In this document: positions 50,545-59,450 of the stretch, piece after piece | How the letters are laid out: every line of letters begins with the position of its first letter | Numbering within the stretch: position 1 is the first letter of the stretch | Assembly: GCF_900167935.1 (NCBI RefSeq) | Contig: NZ_FUYL01000013.1 | Span: forward strand, 1-64,000 | Direction: 5' to 3' | DNA from: Maribacter arcticus | Lineage (GTDB): Bacteria; Bacteroidota; Bacteroidia; Flavobacteriales; Flavobacteriaceae | DNA: 64,000 bases | Position numbers and translations under genes: made by a program | The notes under the pieces: generated by a model | Seen by the model: only the letters and a program-made list of their open reading frames with translations | What the model was told of the DNA's origin: nothing | Databases searched by the model: none

Positions 50545-52218
50545 ATGAGCAATAAAAGTGAGAAGTTTTATTTTCTTGAAGACGGTGGTGAAATGGGCGA
50601 ATTGATGCGTAAAAAGGATTGGTCAAAAACACTAATTGGATTACCCGAAACTTGGCCGCAATCGCTTAGAACGACAATGAGTATAATGTTGAATTCCCCT
50701 TTTCCAATGTTTCTTTTTTGGGGTGAGAAACTAAAATGTTTTTACAATGATGCTTACAGGCCAAGTCTTGGAATGAATGGAAAACATCCATTCATTTTAG
50801 GAATGAGCGGTAAAGAGGCATGGCCAGAAATATGGGATGATATCTCACCTTTATTAGGAGTTGTTATTGAAAAAGGGGAATCTATTTGGAGAGAAAATCA
50901 GCTGATTCCTATTTTTCGAAATGGACAAATTGAAGATGTCTACTGGACCTTTAGTTATAGTCCGGTTAAGGATGAATCTGGTAATATTGCTGGTGTTTTA
51001 ACGGTGTGTACTGATAATACAGAAGCCGTTAAGGCTGTGAATAGTTTGCGCGAAAGTGAGCGCCGTTTTCGTGAAATGGCCGACCAATCACCGATATGGA
51101 TATGGATAACCGATGCTGAGGTGAATGTTCAATACGCAAATAAAGAACTTCTAAACTATATTGGAATAGAGAATTCATCTGATTTTACAGGACAAGTTTG
51201 GAAGGATGTGGTACATCCAAACGACATTGAGTTAGTATTTTCTGGTTTCGCTGATGCAGTACAAAATCTATCAGAAATCGCTTTAGAATTTCGAATAAAG
51301 AATGCGTCAACTAGTAACTATGAATGGTTTAAGGTTATGGCAGCCCCCAAGTTTGAAGAAGGTAGGCTGGTTGGTTTCATAGGAACAGGAATGAACATTG
51401 AACAGCAAAAATCATTTGCAGAGCATTTAAAGAGTGAAGTTGAAATTAGAACTAGGGAGCTTGCAGATAGCAACATAAAACTAGAATCAATGAACAAAGA
51501 ACTTCAGGCATTCGCCTACATTTCTAGTCATGACCTTCAAGAACCGCTAAGAAAGATTCAAATGTTTGCAGAAGTTTTAATGGAGCGTGAGTATGATAAC
51601 TTATCTAAAACAGGTAAAGTAAAGTTTGAGAAAATACAATCTGCGGCAAATAGAATGCAATCGTTGATTAATGACCTATTGGCCTATTCAAGAGCTGATA
51701 CCGAGAAAAGAGTTTTCGAAGTTATCGATTTAAAAAATGTTATTGATGAGGTTGAGAATGATTTAGGTGAAGAGTTGGCAAAAAAACAAGGCAAAGTCGA
51801 AGTATTAAGTAGTTGTAAAATTGAGGTAGTACCATTTCAATTTCGTCAATTAATTTATAATCTATTATCAAATTCGATAAAATATTCTAAGTTAGATGTA
51901 CCCCCAGTCATTAAAATTATGGGTGAGGTTATAGATGGTTTAGAAAGTAATGACAAACTTTTAATAGCGGGTAAAAGCTATACTAAAATTACGATTACTG
52001 ATAATGGTATAGGTTTTGATAAACAATTCTCTGAGAAAATTTTTGAAGTTTTTCAAAGGTTGCATTCAAAGCAAGAATATGTAGGTACTGGTATTGGATT
52101 GGCTATTGTTAAGAAGATAGTTCAGAACCACAATGGTTTTATTAGTGCAAATGGCGAATCGGGTAAAGGTGCTGTATTTCAAATCATTATTCCAAGTAGT
52201 CAGTTAGGCACATCTTAG
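50545..52218 (+). CDS. PAS-domain sensor histidine kinase 1
   Basis: The product is 557 residues, soluble with no membrane helix. The N-terminal 165 residues are a divergent PAS-like sensor (WSKTLIGLPETWPQSLRTTM, SPFPMFLFWGEKLKCFYNDA, FSYSPVKDESGNIAGVLTVC). A standard PAS/PAC follows (RFREMADQSPIWIWITDAEV), then the HisKA site AYISSHDLQEPLRKIQMF (phospho-His about 328) and a HATPase_c domain (LLSNSIKYSK, ITDNGIGFDK, GTGIGLAIVKKIV). Kinases of this type usually phosphorylate small Rcp1-like receivers, which are encoded nearby (53278). It is paralogous to the kinase at 53854 in the C-terminal half. Confidence 0.92.
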   Translation: MSNKSEKFYFLEDGGEMGELMRKKDWSKTLIGLPETWPQSLRTTMSIMLNSPFPMFLFWGEKLKCFYNDAYRPSLGMNGKHPFILGMSGKEAWPEIWDDISPLLGVVIEKGESIWRENQLIPIFRNGQIEDVYWTFSYSPVKDESGNIAGVLTVCTDNTEAVKAVNSLRESERRFREMADQSPIWIWITDAEVNVQYANKELLNYIGIENSSDFTGQVWKDVVHPNDIELVFSGFADAVQNLSEIALEFRIKNASTSNYEWFKVMAAPKFEEGRLVGFIGTGMNIEQQKSFAEHLKSEVEIRTRELADSNIKLESMNKELQAFAYISSHDLQEPLRKIQMFAEVLMEREYDNLSKTGKVKFEKIQSAANRMQSLINDLLAYSRADTEKRVFEVIDLKNVIDEVENDLGEELAKKQGKVEVLSSCKIEVVPFQFRQLIYNLLSNSIKYSKLDVPPVIKIMGEVIDGLESNDKLLIAGKSYTKITITDNGIGFDKQFSEKIFEVFQRLHSKQEYVGTGIGLAIVKKIVQNHNGFISANGESGKGAVFQIIIPSSQLGTS

Positions 52219-52307
52219 AGAAACTGTTTTTAACTTTTTGTGAGGAGTACTATATGGTTTAGTTTAAAGAGTATTTCTCATACATAACAATAAAATGAAA
52301 TTTGTTT

Positions 52308-52577
52308 TTTTCTCTTTTTAGAGTAAATAATACTGACGAAACAGTCTTGGTGGTCTTAAATTTCAGTAATCAAGAATATTAAAATTATGGTATAGGGTTC
52401 GACGATAATCAACGGTATTACTTAAGAATAAATGAGGCCAGTAAAGAGTATGATGCTGCCTTTTCAGATGTATCGGTAGATAGTATTGAGGTGGTTGAAA
52501 AATAAACGGATAATAAAGAGTGGATAGATAAAATAAACATGCCTTCAAATGCGACCTTAATATTCACGAAAGCTTAG
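52308..52577 (+). pseudogene. Tail of a dead GH13 alpha-amylase-family gene
   Basis: One frame reads NNTDETVLVVLNFSNQEY, a stop (TAA), NYGIGFDDNQRYYLRINEAS, KEYDAAFSDVSVDSIEVVEK, a stop (TAA), then NKEWIDKIN, MPSNATLIFTKA and a final TAG. ETVLVVLNFSNQE is the first strand of the C-terminal beta domain of GH13 enzymes, and the closing LIFTK strand fits its end. Two in-frame stops, no catalytic domain and no start make it non-functional. Confidence 0.6.
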
Positions 52578-52707
52578 GAAATAAAGCAGTGGTATTTTAA
52601 GTCTGGGTTCAAAAGTGGTGATAATTTACCGTATTTTGTTATAGATTGTTTTTTGATAATAATAATTTTACAAACTTTTTAGCAGCGTATTAATTGTAAT
52701 GTAGTGA

Positions 52708-53241
52708 ATGGAGTATAGTTTCATATATGATTCTGAAAAGATGGTTAATGAATTAATTCATAGAACAATGGTCGCGGCTGGGGTTGATTTTGAAATTTTG
52801 CAAGGCGGAACTATTACGGTTATAGATGATTTAAGTGAGGAGCAGCTTAAATCAATTTCTAATGAACTTGATAGTTTTGGCATTAAAATTCAAACGAAAG
52901 AGAATCGTGATGTTGTTGAGGAAATCAAGATTTGTGTTAAGAAAATGGTGCATGATGGTGATATACGAAATCTGAAAATTTCAGAGCTACTGTCGAATCA
53001 ATTAGGTTTCAGTTATCCATATCTTTCAAATCTATTTTCTAGTAAGACATATACGTCAATAGAGAATTTTTATATATTAGTGCGAATAGAAAAGGTGAAG
53101 GAATTAGTACTCTTAGACAATGCTAGCTTAAGTGAAATAGCACATGATCTAAGTTTTAGCAGCGTTCCCCATTTATCTAATCAATTTAAAAAAGTAACCG
53201 GGTTAACGATAACTCAATACTTGAAGTTTAGAAAAAAATAA
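52708..53241 (+). CDS. AraC-family transcriptional regulator, small
   Basis: The product is 177 residues. The first 75 (MEYSFIYDSEKMVNELIHRT; TITVIDDLSEEQLKSISNEL) have no known domain. The C-terminal 100 are a two-part AraC HTH (LKISELLSNQLGFSYPYLSN and SLSEIAHDLSFSSVPHLSNQ, FKKVTGLTITQYLKFRK). With no sugar-binding barrel, its signal is unclear. It ends 36 bases before the response regulator gene and may be co-transcribed with it. The spacing to the first kinase is filled by the dead amylase tail. Confidence 0.88.
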   Translation: MEYSFIYDSEKMVNELIHRTMVAAGVDFEILQGGTITVIDDLSEEQLKSISNELDSFGIKIQTKENRDVVEEIKICVKKMVHDGDIRNLKISELLSNQLGFSYPYLSNLFSSKTYTSIENFYILVRIEKVKELVLLDNASLSEIAHDLSFSSVPHLSNQFKKVTGLTITQYLKFRKK

Positions 53242-53277
53242 GAAGAACAATTCTTCAATAAATACGAAATTTGAAAA

Positions 53278-53718
53278 ATGGATAAATTAAGAATACTTCT
53301 TGTAGACGATGATGAAGATGACAGGCAATTTTTTGCAGATGCATTGGAGGGTATTGAGCTAAATACAGAATTACGCCAATTAGAGAATGGTAAAAGCTGT
53401 ATGGAGTATTTGATTCAAGAAACTGAGAATCCGCCAGATTTGGTTTTTCTAGATTTGAACATGCCTATAATGAATGGTTTCGAGTGCTTAGAAGCAATTC
53501 GACGTACACCACATTTAAAAGATATATTAGTGGCTATTTATTCAACATCATCTGCAGAAAGAGATATTGAAGAAACTTTTGAAAAAGGCGCAAATATTTA
53601 TATTAAAAAGCCTTCAAGTTTTAGTGAATTGAAAAAATCATTGAAACAAGTGGTTAAAATAAATTGGGCCTATCATTTAAATGATTTCAAAAAAGAGAAT
53701 TTTTTATTGAAAATATAA
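53278..53718 (+). CDS. Single-domain response regulator (Rcp1-like)
   Basis: The product is 146 residues, a receiver only: LLVDDDEDDRQFFADALEGI, phospho-acceptor Asp in DLVFLDLNMPIMNGFECLEA, the Thr/Ser in VAIYSTSSAERD, and KKPSSFSELKKSL with the conserved Lys. There is no output domain, so it passes phosphate or acts by binding. The double Asp-acid cluster and KPSS ending mark the group paired with 'DLQEPLRKI' kinases. The kinase genes at 50545 and 53854 flank it on the same strand. Confidence 0.92.
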   Translation: MDKLRILLVDDDEDDRQFFADALEGIELNTELRQLENGKSCMEYLIQETENPPDLVFLDLNMPIMNGFECLEAIRRTPHLKDILVAIYSTSSAERDIEETFEKGANIYIKKPSSFSELKKSLKQVVKINWAYHLNDFKKENFLLKI

Positions 53719-53740
53719 TTCTTCATTTCAAATTGAATTT

Positions 53741-53773
53741 TAAAAAGTTGTTCCGTTAGGAGCAACTTTTTAA
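53741..53773 (+). terminator. Terminator after the response regulator
   Basis: TAAAAAGTTG(TTCCGTTAGGAG)CAACTTTTTA: a 10-bp stem followed by a short T-run, 23 bases past the stop at 53718. Confidence 0.7.
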
Positions 53774-53853
53774 GTTTTAGCACTAGTCAAACCCAAATAA
53801 TACCACGTATTTAGCAGTAATCTATTTTAGAGGTTTAAATTTCAAGCACACCG

Positions 53854-55794
53854 ATGACAAATATTTCCACAAATAATTTTTTTAAGAATATTGTCGACGG
53901 CTCTAATGAGGCTTTAGTTTTTGTGAGTCCTAATGCTGAAATTTCAAATGAAATTAATCAATATGTAATTGTTTATGCAAATAAAAAGGCTGAATCACTT
54001 TTTGCAAATACACAAGAAAGTATTCAGAATAGGGAAATTAAAGAGTTGCCGAAATTTCTCGAATTTGGTGAGTTGCTAAATCATTTAAATTCAGTAATAA
54101 AGTCAAAAAAACATGAGGCTTTCAATTTTGTTCAAAAGGTCGGTCACAAGAATTTGAACATGCATTTTAAAATTGAAAGTCACGATTCGGGGCTTTTGAT
54201 AGGTATCACAGAGGCTAAGGTATCTTACGTAGTCCATAAAGAATCGAACTTGCAGGAAGACGATTTAAAAGCTAGAATAAATGAACTTGAAATTTCCAAT
54301 TTATTTAGTTATGGAGTTTTAGATAGTTATGATAGTATGGTTTCTTATCTAAGGCCAATTTTTGATGATCATTATGTTATATCCGATTTTCGAATAGATT
54401 ATATCAATAATCGAATGGACGATATTACCCAGGAAGAATCAGAATTTATTATCGGTAAAACCTTCTGCGAGTATTATCCTCAAAACTTTGAAAATGGAGT
54501 ATTTGAAAAATTAAAAGAATGTTTCTATAGTGGACAGAATCAAGATTACATTAAGGAGTTTTTCTTTAACGAGCAGTCATATTGGTTGAGTAATAGAGCC
54601 GTAAAGATGAATGATGGTATTATCCTTTTTTCAAAAGATATAACCCGAGAAAAGAAAAACGAAGAACAATTATTTATACAGAATAGATTGCTTTTAGAGG
54701 CTGAGCATGTGGCGAATATTGGAAGTTTTCGCTGGAATTTAGGTAAAGAAGAAATCAAATATTCTGAAAACGTGTATCGCATGTTCGGCTTTGAGCCTAA
54801 GGAACTCGATAGCAAATATGACCGTTTATTGGCTTTTGTACATCCCAATGATATTGACAAAGTAAAGGATAGTTTTCATCAGGCTCGAATTAGCAAAACT
54901 AAAACAGACTTGGTTTTTCGCATATACACAAAATCTAACGATTTGAAGTATATGAATACTATAGGGGAGTGTTACCAAAAAGAAGGAAATAGGTATATGG
55001 TAGGTGTAATACGCGATGTTACAAAGCAAATAGAAGCAGAGTCGAAACTACAAGCGAAAAATGCCGAATTAAAAAGAACAAATTCAGATCTAGAAGCCTT
55101 CAATCGGGTTGCTAGTCATGACTTGCAAGAACCTTTGCGTAAAATTCAAATGTTTGTCAGTCGCTTGTTTGAAGAAGAAAAAGACTCTATGAGTTTAAGG
55201 TCTCAAGGGTATTTAGAGAAAGTAAAATCGTCTTCAAATAGAATGCGTAATCTTATTAATAACCTATTATCCTATTCAAAAGTAGATGAGGTTGAAGAGC
55301 AACCAAAAAGAATAGATTTAAATGACGTTTTAATTAGTGCATTAGATGATTTAGGTGAACGTATAGACGATATCGGTGCTGAGGTTGCTTCAGATGCTTT
55401 GCCGGTTGTAAATGGCGTACAATTTCAGCTCGAACAATTATTTGCCAATCTTATAGGTAATTCCTTAAAATATGTAAAGAAGGAAACGAGGGCTAAAATT
55501 CAAATCAAAAGCAAAATTATTTCTCGTAATGAAATACCAACTGAACTTTTATCTTTTGGAGGTAATTTCGTTAAATTACAATTTATAGATAATGGTATAG
55601 GGTTCGAGAAAAAGTATGAGGAGAAAATATTTGAAATCTTTCAAAGGCTACATGGAAAAAATGAATTCTCAGGTACAGGCTTAGGATTATCAATTTGTAA
55701 AAAGATTGTACAGTCACATAATGGAATAATACAGGCAAAAGGCGAATTAGATAAAGGCGCCGAGTTTACGATATACTTGCCAGTATTACAATAA
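53854..55794 (+). CDS. PAS-domain sensor histidine kinase 2
   Basis: The product is 646 residues, soluble. An N-terminal PAS-like domain (about 10-125, FFKNIVDGSNEALVFVSPNA) is followed by a second sensor module (about 150-270, MVSYLRPIFDDHYVISDFRI) and a third PAS (about 290-395, EHVANIGSFRWNLGKEEIKY, FGFEPKELDSKYDRLLAFVH). The HisKA site is RVASHDLQEPLRKIQMFVSR (phospho-His about 428). HATPase_c motifs are LFANLIGNSLKYVK, FIDNGIGFEK and GTGLGLSICKKIV. It probably shares the receiver at 53278 with kinase 1. A putative terminator-like A/T hairpin (AAAAGTTG..CAACTTTTT, 53743-53772) lies between. Confidence 0.92.
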   Translation: MTNISTNNFFKNIVDGSNEALVFVSPNAEISNEINQYVIVYANKKAESLFANTQESIQNREIKELPKFLEFGELLNHLNSVIKSKKHEAFNFVQKVGHKNLNMHFKIESHDSGLLIGITEAKVSYVVHKESNLQEDDLKARINELEISNLFSYGVLDSYDSMVSYLRPIFDDHYVISDFRIDYINNRMDDITQEESEFIIGKTFCEYYPQNFENGVFEKLKECFYSGQNQDYIKEFFFNEQSYWLSNRAVKMNDGIILFSKDITREKKNEEQLFIQNRLLLEAEHVANIGSFRWNLGKEEIKYSENVYRMFGFEPKELDSKYDRLLAFVHPNDIDKVKDSFHQARISKTKTDLVFRIYTKSNDLKYMNTIGECYQKEGNRYMVGVIRDVTKQIEAESKLQAKNAELKRTNSDLEAFNRVASHDLQEPLRKIQMFVSRLFEEEKDSMSLRSQGYLEKVKSSSNRMRNLINNLLSYSKVDEVEEQPKRIDLNDVLISALDDLGERIDDIGAEVASDALPVVNGVQFQLEQLFANLIGNSLKYVKKETRAKIQIKSKIISRNEIPTELLSFGGNFVKLQFIDNGIGFEKKYEEKIFEIFQRLHGKNEFSGTGLGLSICKKIVQSHNGIIQAKGELDKGAEFTIYLPVLQ

Positions 55795-55918
55795 CCGACT
55801 TATCGTTTAGAGTTATAATTGCTGGTAGTTCTTAAAATTGTGTAACACGTTTTAAAAATGATGTAACATATTAATAGGTCATAGGGTAGATATTTGTATC
55901 AACAATAAATCAATCTTT

Positions 55919-56080
55919 ATGAAAAATCTTCAATACGCTAGAGTTGGTGCTGTAAGAGCGAAAGCTTATAACAGTAATTCTACAAATAATCATCAAGGTG
56001 CAATTGGTTTTGTTGACAGCTTCAAAAGCTCGGCAAATAAATTATTCGATAACACACTAAACAATATATCATGCAAGTAG
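55919..56080 (+). CDS. 53-residue peptide, coupled to the AraC-type regulator
   Basis: ATG 55919 to TAG 56080. It begins MKNLQYARVGAVRAKAYNSN and ends FDNTLNNISCK; basic, with no signal or membrane segment. Its last 10 bases overlap the start of the AraC-type gene (ATGCAAGTAG), so the two are probably translated together. This spacing is hard to explain by chance. It could be a leader peptide that sets regulator synthesis, or a partner of it. Family unknown. Confidence 0.6.
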   Translation: MKNLQYARVGAVRAKAYNSNSTNNHQGAIGFVDSFKSSANKLFDNTLNNISCK

Positions 56081-57066
56081 TTCATAATCAATTAAGCTAT
56101 TTTAATACTATTTTAGGCGGTAGTATATCAAGTTTTGAAGGTGACCGTATATTACAATATGATAATGAAAATGGAACAGGTAGAATTCAAACAGTTTCTT
56201 TAAATTCTGGGATATCTTATTCTGAATATGATTTGGACCTGGTTGAAGATTTAAATTTCGATTTGAAATTAGATGAAAACCGTAGTTTGTACTTTATTTA
56301 TTGTTTAGAAGGTAATTTCAATTTTACCAAGGGTACAGAAACTTCTAAAGTAGAGGCTTTACAAACAGTGGTAGTTGGTGGTTCTAATGAGATTATCAAC
56401 ATTAAATTAAGACAGGGAACAAAATCTAACTTGTCCGTAATTAGGGTAACACAAGACGGTGAGCATTCAATGAAAAATAATGATGGTTCTGAATTGTATA
56501 ATCAACTGTTTGCATCGTTCTTAAATGAAGATGATAGTGCTCATATTGGAACTTTCAACCTAAAAATTAAGGAGCAGTTATTACAAATTCGTGCCATAAC
56601 TCAAAAAGGATTGGTTAGAAAATTGTTAATTGAAGGTATAGTAAATTTCACTTTAGCTCTTGAAATTCTTCACTGTAAGCAAGATATTGAAAGCGATGGG
56701 CAAGTAAGCACATTGTTAACCAAGAAAGAGCTATTAAGAATAGAAGAGGCTGTAAATGCAATTAAAAGAAAGCCTGAAGACTCTTACACGGTTACAGATT
56801 TAAGTAAAGAATATGGTCTTTCGCCAACAAAACTTCAAGAAGGGTTTAAAGTTATGGAAGGTACTACAGTAACCAATTTTATTAGAAATGAGCGTCTTAT
56901 TTTAGCAGAAGAATTAATTCAAACGTCAGACATGAATATTTCTGAGATAGTTTATTCTATCGGTTTTACGAGTAGAAGTTATTTCTCAAAGATTTTTAGA
57001 AATAGATATAAGTGTACTCCAAAAACATATTTAATGAATATTAGAAAAGTATCACTTTCTGCATAA
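56071..57066 (+). CDS. AraC-family transcriptional regulator
   Basis: The product is 331 residues. The N-terminal 200 have strands reminiscent of a cupin sensor (LYFIYCLEGNFNFTKGTETS, VEALQTVVVGGSNEIINIKL). The C-terminal AraC HTH is complete (YTVTDLSKEYGLSPTKLQEG, FKVMEGTTVTNFIRNERLIL, MNISEIVYSIGFTSRSYFSK, FRNRYKCTPKTYL). The arrangement is that of the PchR-like AraC group. Signal and targets are unknown. Its start overlaps the 53-residue ORF, and a strong terminator follows. Confidence 0.9.
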   Translation: MQVVHNQLSYFNTILGGSISSFEGDRILQYDNENGTGRIQTVSLNSGISYSEYDLDLVEDLNFDLKLDENRSLYFIYCLEGNFNFTKGTETSKVEALQTVVVGGSNEIINIKLRQGTKSNLSVIRVTQDGEHSMKNNDGSELYNQLFASFLNEDDSAHIGTFNLKIKEQLLQIRAITQKGLVRKLLIEGIVNFTLALEILHCKQDIESDGQVSTLLTKKELLRIEEAVNAIKRKPEDSYTVTDLSKEYGLSPTKLQEGFKVMEGTTVTNFIRNERLILAEELIQTSDMNISEIVYSIGFTSRSYFSKIFRNRYKCTPKTYLMNIRKVSLSA

Positions 57067-57080
57067 TAGCACATATAAGA

Positions 57081-57113
57081 TAGAGAAAAAGCCAGCGATA
57101 GCTGGCTTTTCTT
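57081..57113 (+). terminator. Terminator after the AraC gene
   Basis: AGAAAAAGCCAGC(GATA)GCTGGCTTTTCTT: an 11-bp stem with GC-rich centre and T-run, 15 bases past the stop. The gap 57114-57357 shows nothing else. Confidence 0.85.
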
Positions 57114-57357
57114 ATTTATAAAAGTTTAGTATAATAACTTAAAAGGGGTGTCGTTCTTTCAAAATACACATAATTGCCTATCCTTTCTGATAAGGACCGT
57201 GGTTTTATATGCTTTGATCAAACAGTTAATTTAGTTGCAAAAAGGAATTGATGGTATCTTTAATCAAGGAAGCTTCAATTAAAAAAATATAAGAAAAACG
57301 AATTGGTGGTTTTCTATAGCTAATAGTAATAGATGGTTAGTAATTAGTTTTAGTTAT

Positions 57358-57801
57358 TTAGATAGAGATAACAAATTCAGGTTCTACTTTTATTCCTTCA
57401 GAACTGTTGACATAACGAAGACATTTATGCAGTAGTGTCTTAAGTTGATTGTACGAGGATGGTTTCTGTAAGTATAATGAAGCACCCATTTCTTTTAATC
57501 TATGAATTTCTTTAGGGTGATATGAAGTAGAATATATGATTACTGGTGTATTGGTATATTTGGCAAGGTCTCTAATATCAGAAAGACATTCAAATCCGTC
57601 CATCATAGGCATTTTTAAATCTAAAAATATAACATTTGGTTTATCGATTGTTTCCGATATTAAATCGGCCATTAAATCAACCCCATTATTAAATTCAAAA
57701 ATTTTAGACGGTATTGGAATCTCTCGTAATGCATCAGAAAAAAAAGTCCTGTCATCACTATCATCATCTGCTAGATAGACATTTAGTATAGCTTTGCTCA
57801 T
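57358..57801 (-). CDS. Single-domain response regulator 2
   Basis: The product is 147 residues, paralogous to 53278-53718: YLADDDSDDRTFFSDALREI, phospho-acceptor in NVIFLDLKMPMMDGFECLSD, VIIYSTSYHPKEIH and QKPSSYNQLKTLL. No output domain. It is alone on the minus strand with no kinase beside it, so its partner may be one of the two kinases in this island. Confidence 0.92.
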   Translation of the reverse strand: MSKAILNVYLADDDSDDRTFFSDALREIPIPSKIFEFNNGVDLMADLISETIDKPNVIFLDLKMPMMDGFECLSDIRDLAKYTNTPVIIYSTSYHPKEIHRLKEMGASLYLQKPSSYNQLKTLLHKCLRYVNSSEGIKVEPEFVISI

Positions 57802-58262
57802 TTTAAGTCAATCAATTAAACTATTAATTCATGGGTAATGATTTGTAAAAGTTTTAATAAAATACACTTGTAAATTATAAAATATGGAGTTAAATCAGTA
57901 ATGCTATTCATCAAGAATTTAACTCAAACACCTAATTTTTACTGTTATAAACAGTAAAAAGAGATAGTATAGCTATTTATAATGTTCGATAGTCCTGACT
58001 ACGATTATGTGAGTAATCTTTCACTTTTTATTGTCTTGACAAACTCAAGACCTATACTATAGATGTTTGCATTTATTTTTTTTTTAAGAATTAAGGCTGA
58101 CGAAACTTATAATGGAGGGTGTGAAATAAGGTTTTTTATTTTCTTCAAAATTGTTTAGCCGTTTCTCTGATAGGCTCTACGAGGTCAGACAACATAATTA
58201 AATTTCTTCTAAATTATTCAAATTCATATTTGGTGGCGTGGTTCTCGTTAATAGGCCATGTC
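57802..58262. other. Intergenic region with a perfect hairpin
   Basis: No ORF. At 57936-57960 there is TTTTTACTGTT-ATA-AACAGTAAAAA, a perfect 11-bp inverted repeat with A/T tracts, which may be an operator or terminator. The last 60 bases are decayed BLUF coding sequence (see next entry). Confidence 0.5.
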
Positions 58263-58535
58263 CTAGTTAGGAAATGTCCGCTTACTAATTTCATCCTCAG
58301 AGAAAAGCGTAACGTTTTTATGAAGCTCGTCTTTTTTAATCTTTACGTAGAGAGCCTCATTTTTTCTTTTATCACCTTCCAACAATTGAACAAATCTGTC
58401 TTTATAATAAATGAGATACCCGGTAATATCATCATTTTGATTGTTCGAACGAGCTTTTTCTAATAGCTCTTCCATTTCAGCGCCCTTTACGGTATTAGTT
58501 GCAGTAGACTCATGAGTTAATGTGTACATCTCCAA
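58263..58535 (-). pseudogene. Truncated BLUF-domain protein
   Basis: 90 residues match a BLUF blue-light sensor: ARSNNQNDDITGYLIYYKDR, FVQLLEGDKRKNEALYVKIK and EDEISKRTFPN. The frame then stops at TAG where BLUF proteins have the Trp of N-W-x-M. Beyond it, DMAY is still readable before a second stop. The flavin-contacting Tyr at the start is replaced by His (MYTLTHEST where Y-E-S-T is usual). The Gln of FVQLLEG is kept. Without the Tyr, the light reaction should be lost. It may be a dying gene or a light-blind remnant. Confidence 0.7.
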
Positions 58536-58675
58536 TTTTATTATTCTTGATTGATAAAAAAAATTGAAATTCTAACAATAGAAATATTGTTGCTTATGGT
58601 TGTGTTTACAGGGTCTATCAAATAATGAATGGGAAAATGCAAATTAAGAATTAAAGAAGATAGTAAGTGCTTAAA

Positions 58676-58702
58676 ACAAAAAAGCCCCTAAAAGGGGCTT
58701 TG
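58676..58702 (-). terminator. Terminator after tRNA-Arg
   Basis: On the minus strand AAAGCCCC(TTTT)AGGGGCTTTTTTG: a strong stem followed by a T-run, directly after the tRNA. Confidence 0.85.
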
Positions 58703-58705
58703 AAG

Positions 58706-58779
<74 letters not shown>

Positions 58780-58884
58780 GTCACTATTTTTTCAAATGTG
58801 GGTGCAAACTTAGTGAAATTTATAGACTGGTAAAACCAAAATCAATTAAAATTTTTATTATTTCTTGTACGTGCTAAAATACAC

Positions 58885-59331
58885 CTACGACCTACCTTCG
58901 TATTGGTCAAAATTCTCCCACAATTGATCTAAGACTTTATAGAATATTTCAAATTCTTCTTCTGTGATACCCAGGGTACTAGCCTTTCTTAAATTCTTTA
59001 TAAAGGGCATAACCTCTTTCATAAGATTAGTGCCCTCTTCGGTCATTACCAATTTAAAACGTTTTTGATCATCTCTAAATCTAGACTTTCTCAAGAGTCC
59101 TTTTTTGCATAAACCGCTTATAACCCTCGATGTTGTTGCTCGATTTCTAAAATTAGATTTGGCGATATCTGCTTGCGAAGCATCTTTGCCTTCTAAATGT
59201 ACGCGCTGTAAAATAACCCATTGCTCAATAGTTAAATCAATACTATTTTCTGCAAATACCTGTAAAAAAGTACTTTGTACTTTTTTTAGGGTACGGTCAA
59301 TGTAAACGCCGAATCCCTCAGTCCTGTCCAT
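58885..59331 (-). CDS. MarR-family transcriptional regulator
   Basis: I set the start at ATG 59331 (MDRTEGFGVYIDRTLKKVQS). The frame continues upstream through the operator region, which a coding start should not include. The product is about 148 residues: dimer helices, then the winged helix (TIEQWVILQRVHLEGKDASQ, ADIAKSNFRNRATTSRVISG, LCKKGLLRKSRFRDDQKRFK). Divergent from the tyrosine catabolic operon, it is very likely its repressor, releasing DNA on binding a pathway aromatic acid. Its likely operator lies at 59375-59400. Confidence 0.9.
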   Translation of the reverse strand: MDRTEGFGVYIDRTLKKVQSTFLQVFAENSIDLTIEQWVILQRVHLEGKDASQADIAKSNFRNRATTSRVISGLCKKGLLRKSRFRDDQKRFKLVMTEEGTNLMKEVMPFIKNLRKASTLGITEEEFEIFYKVLDQLWENFDQYEGRS

Positions 59332-59374
59332 ATATTTTGTACTTATTCCTCCAAAAGTAACGGAGTTTATCGTT

Positions 59375-59400
59375 AATTTTGTTGTTAATGCAACAAAATT
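59375..59400. promoter_or_regulatory. Candidate MarR operator (site 1)
   Basis: AATTTTGTTG-TTAATG-CAACAAAATT: a perfect 10-bp inverted repeat with a 6-base centre, between the divergent MarR and aminotransferase starts. The central GTTG-N6-CAAC recurs before hpd (60576-60589). A possible minus-strand -7 box (TACTTTTG) is at 59352-59359. Confidence 0.7.
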
Positions 59401-59450
59401 AAAAAATAGTTGTAATTTTACTACTGCCAAGAAGGTATAAAATTGGATAT

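Noticed and set aside
59332-59430. Longer MarR protein starting at 59430
   Set aside because: The extra 33 residues are encoded by the palindromic operator region, look non-family, and the ATG at 59331 matches MarR length.
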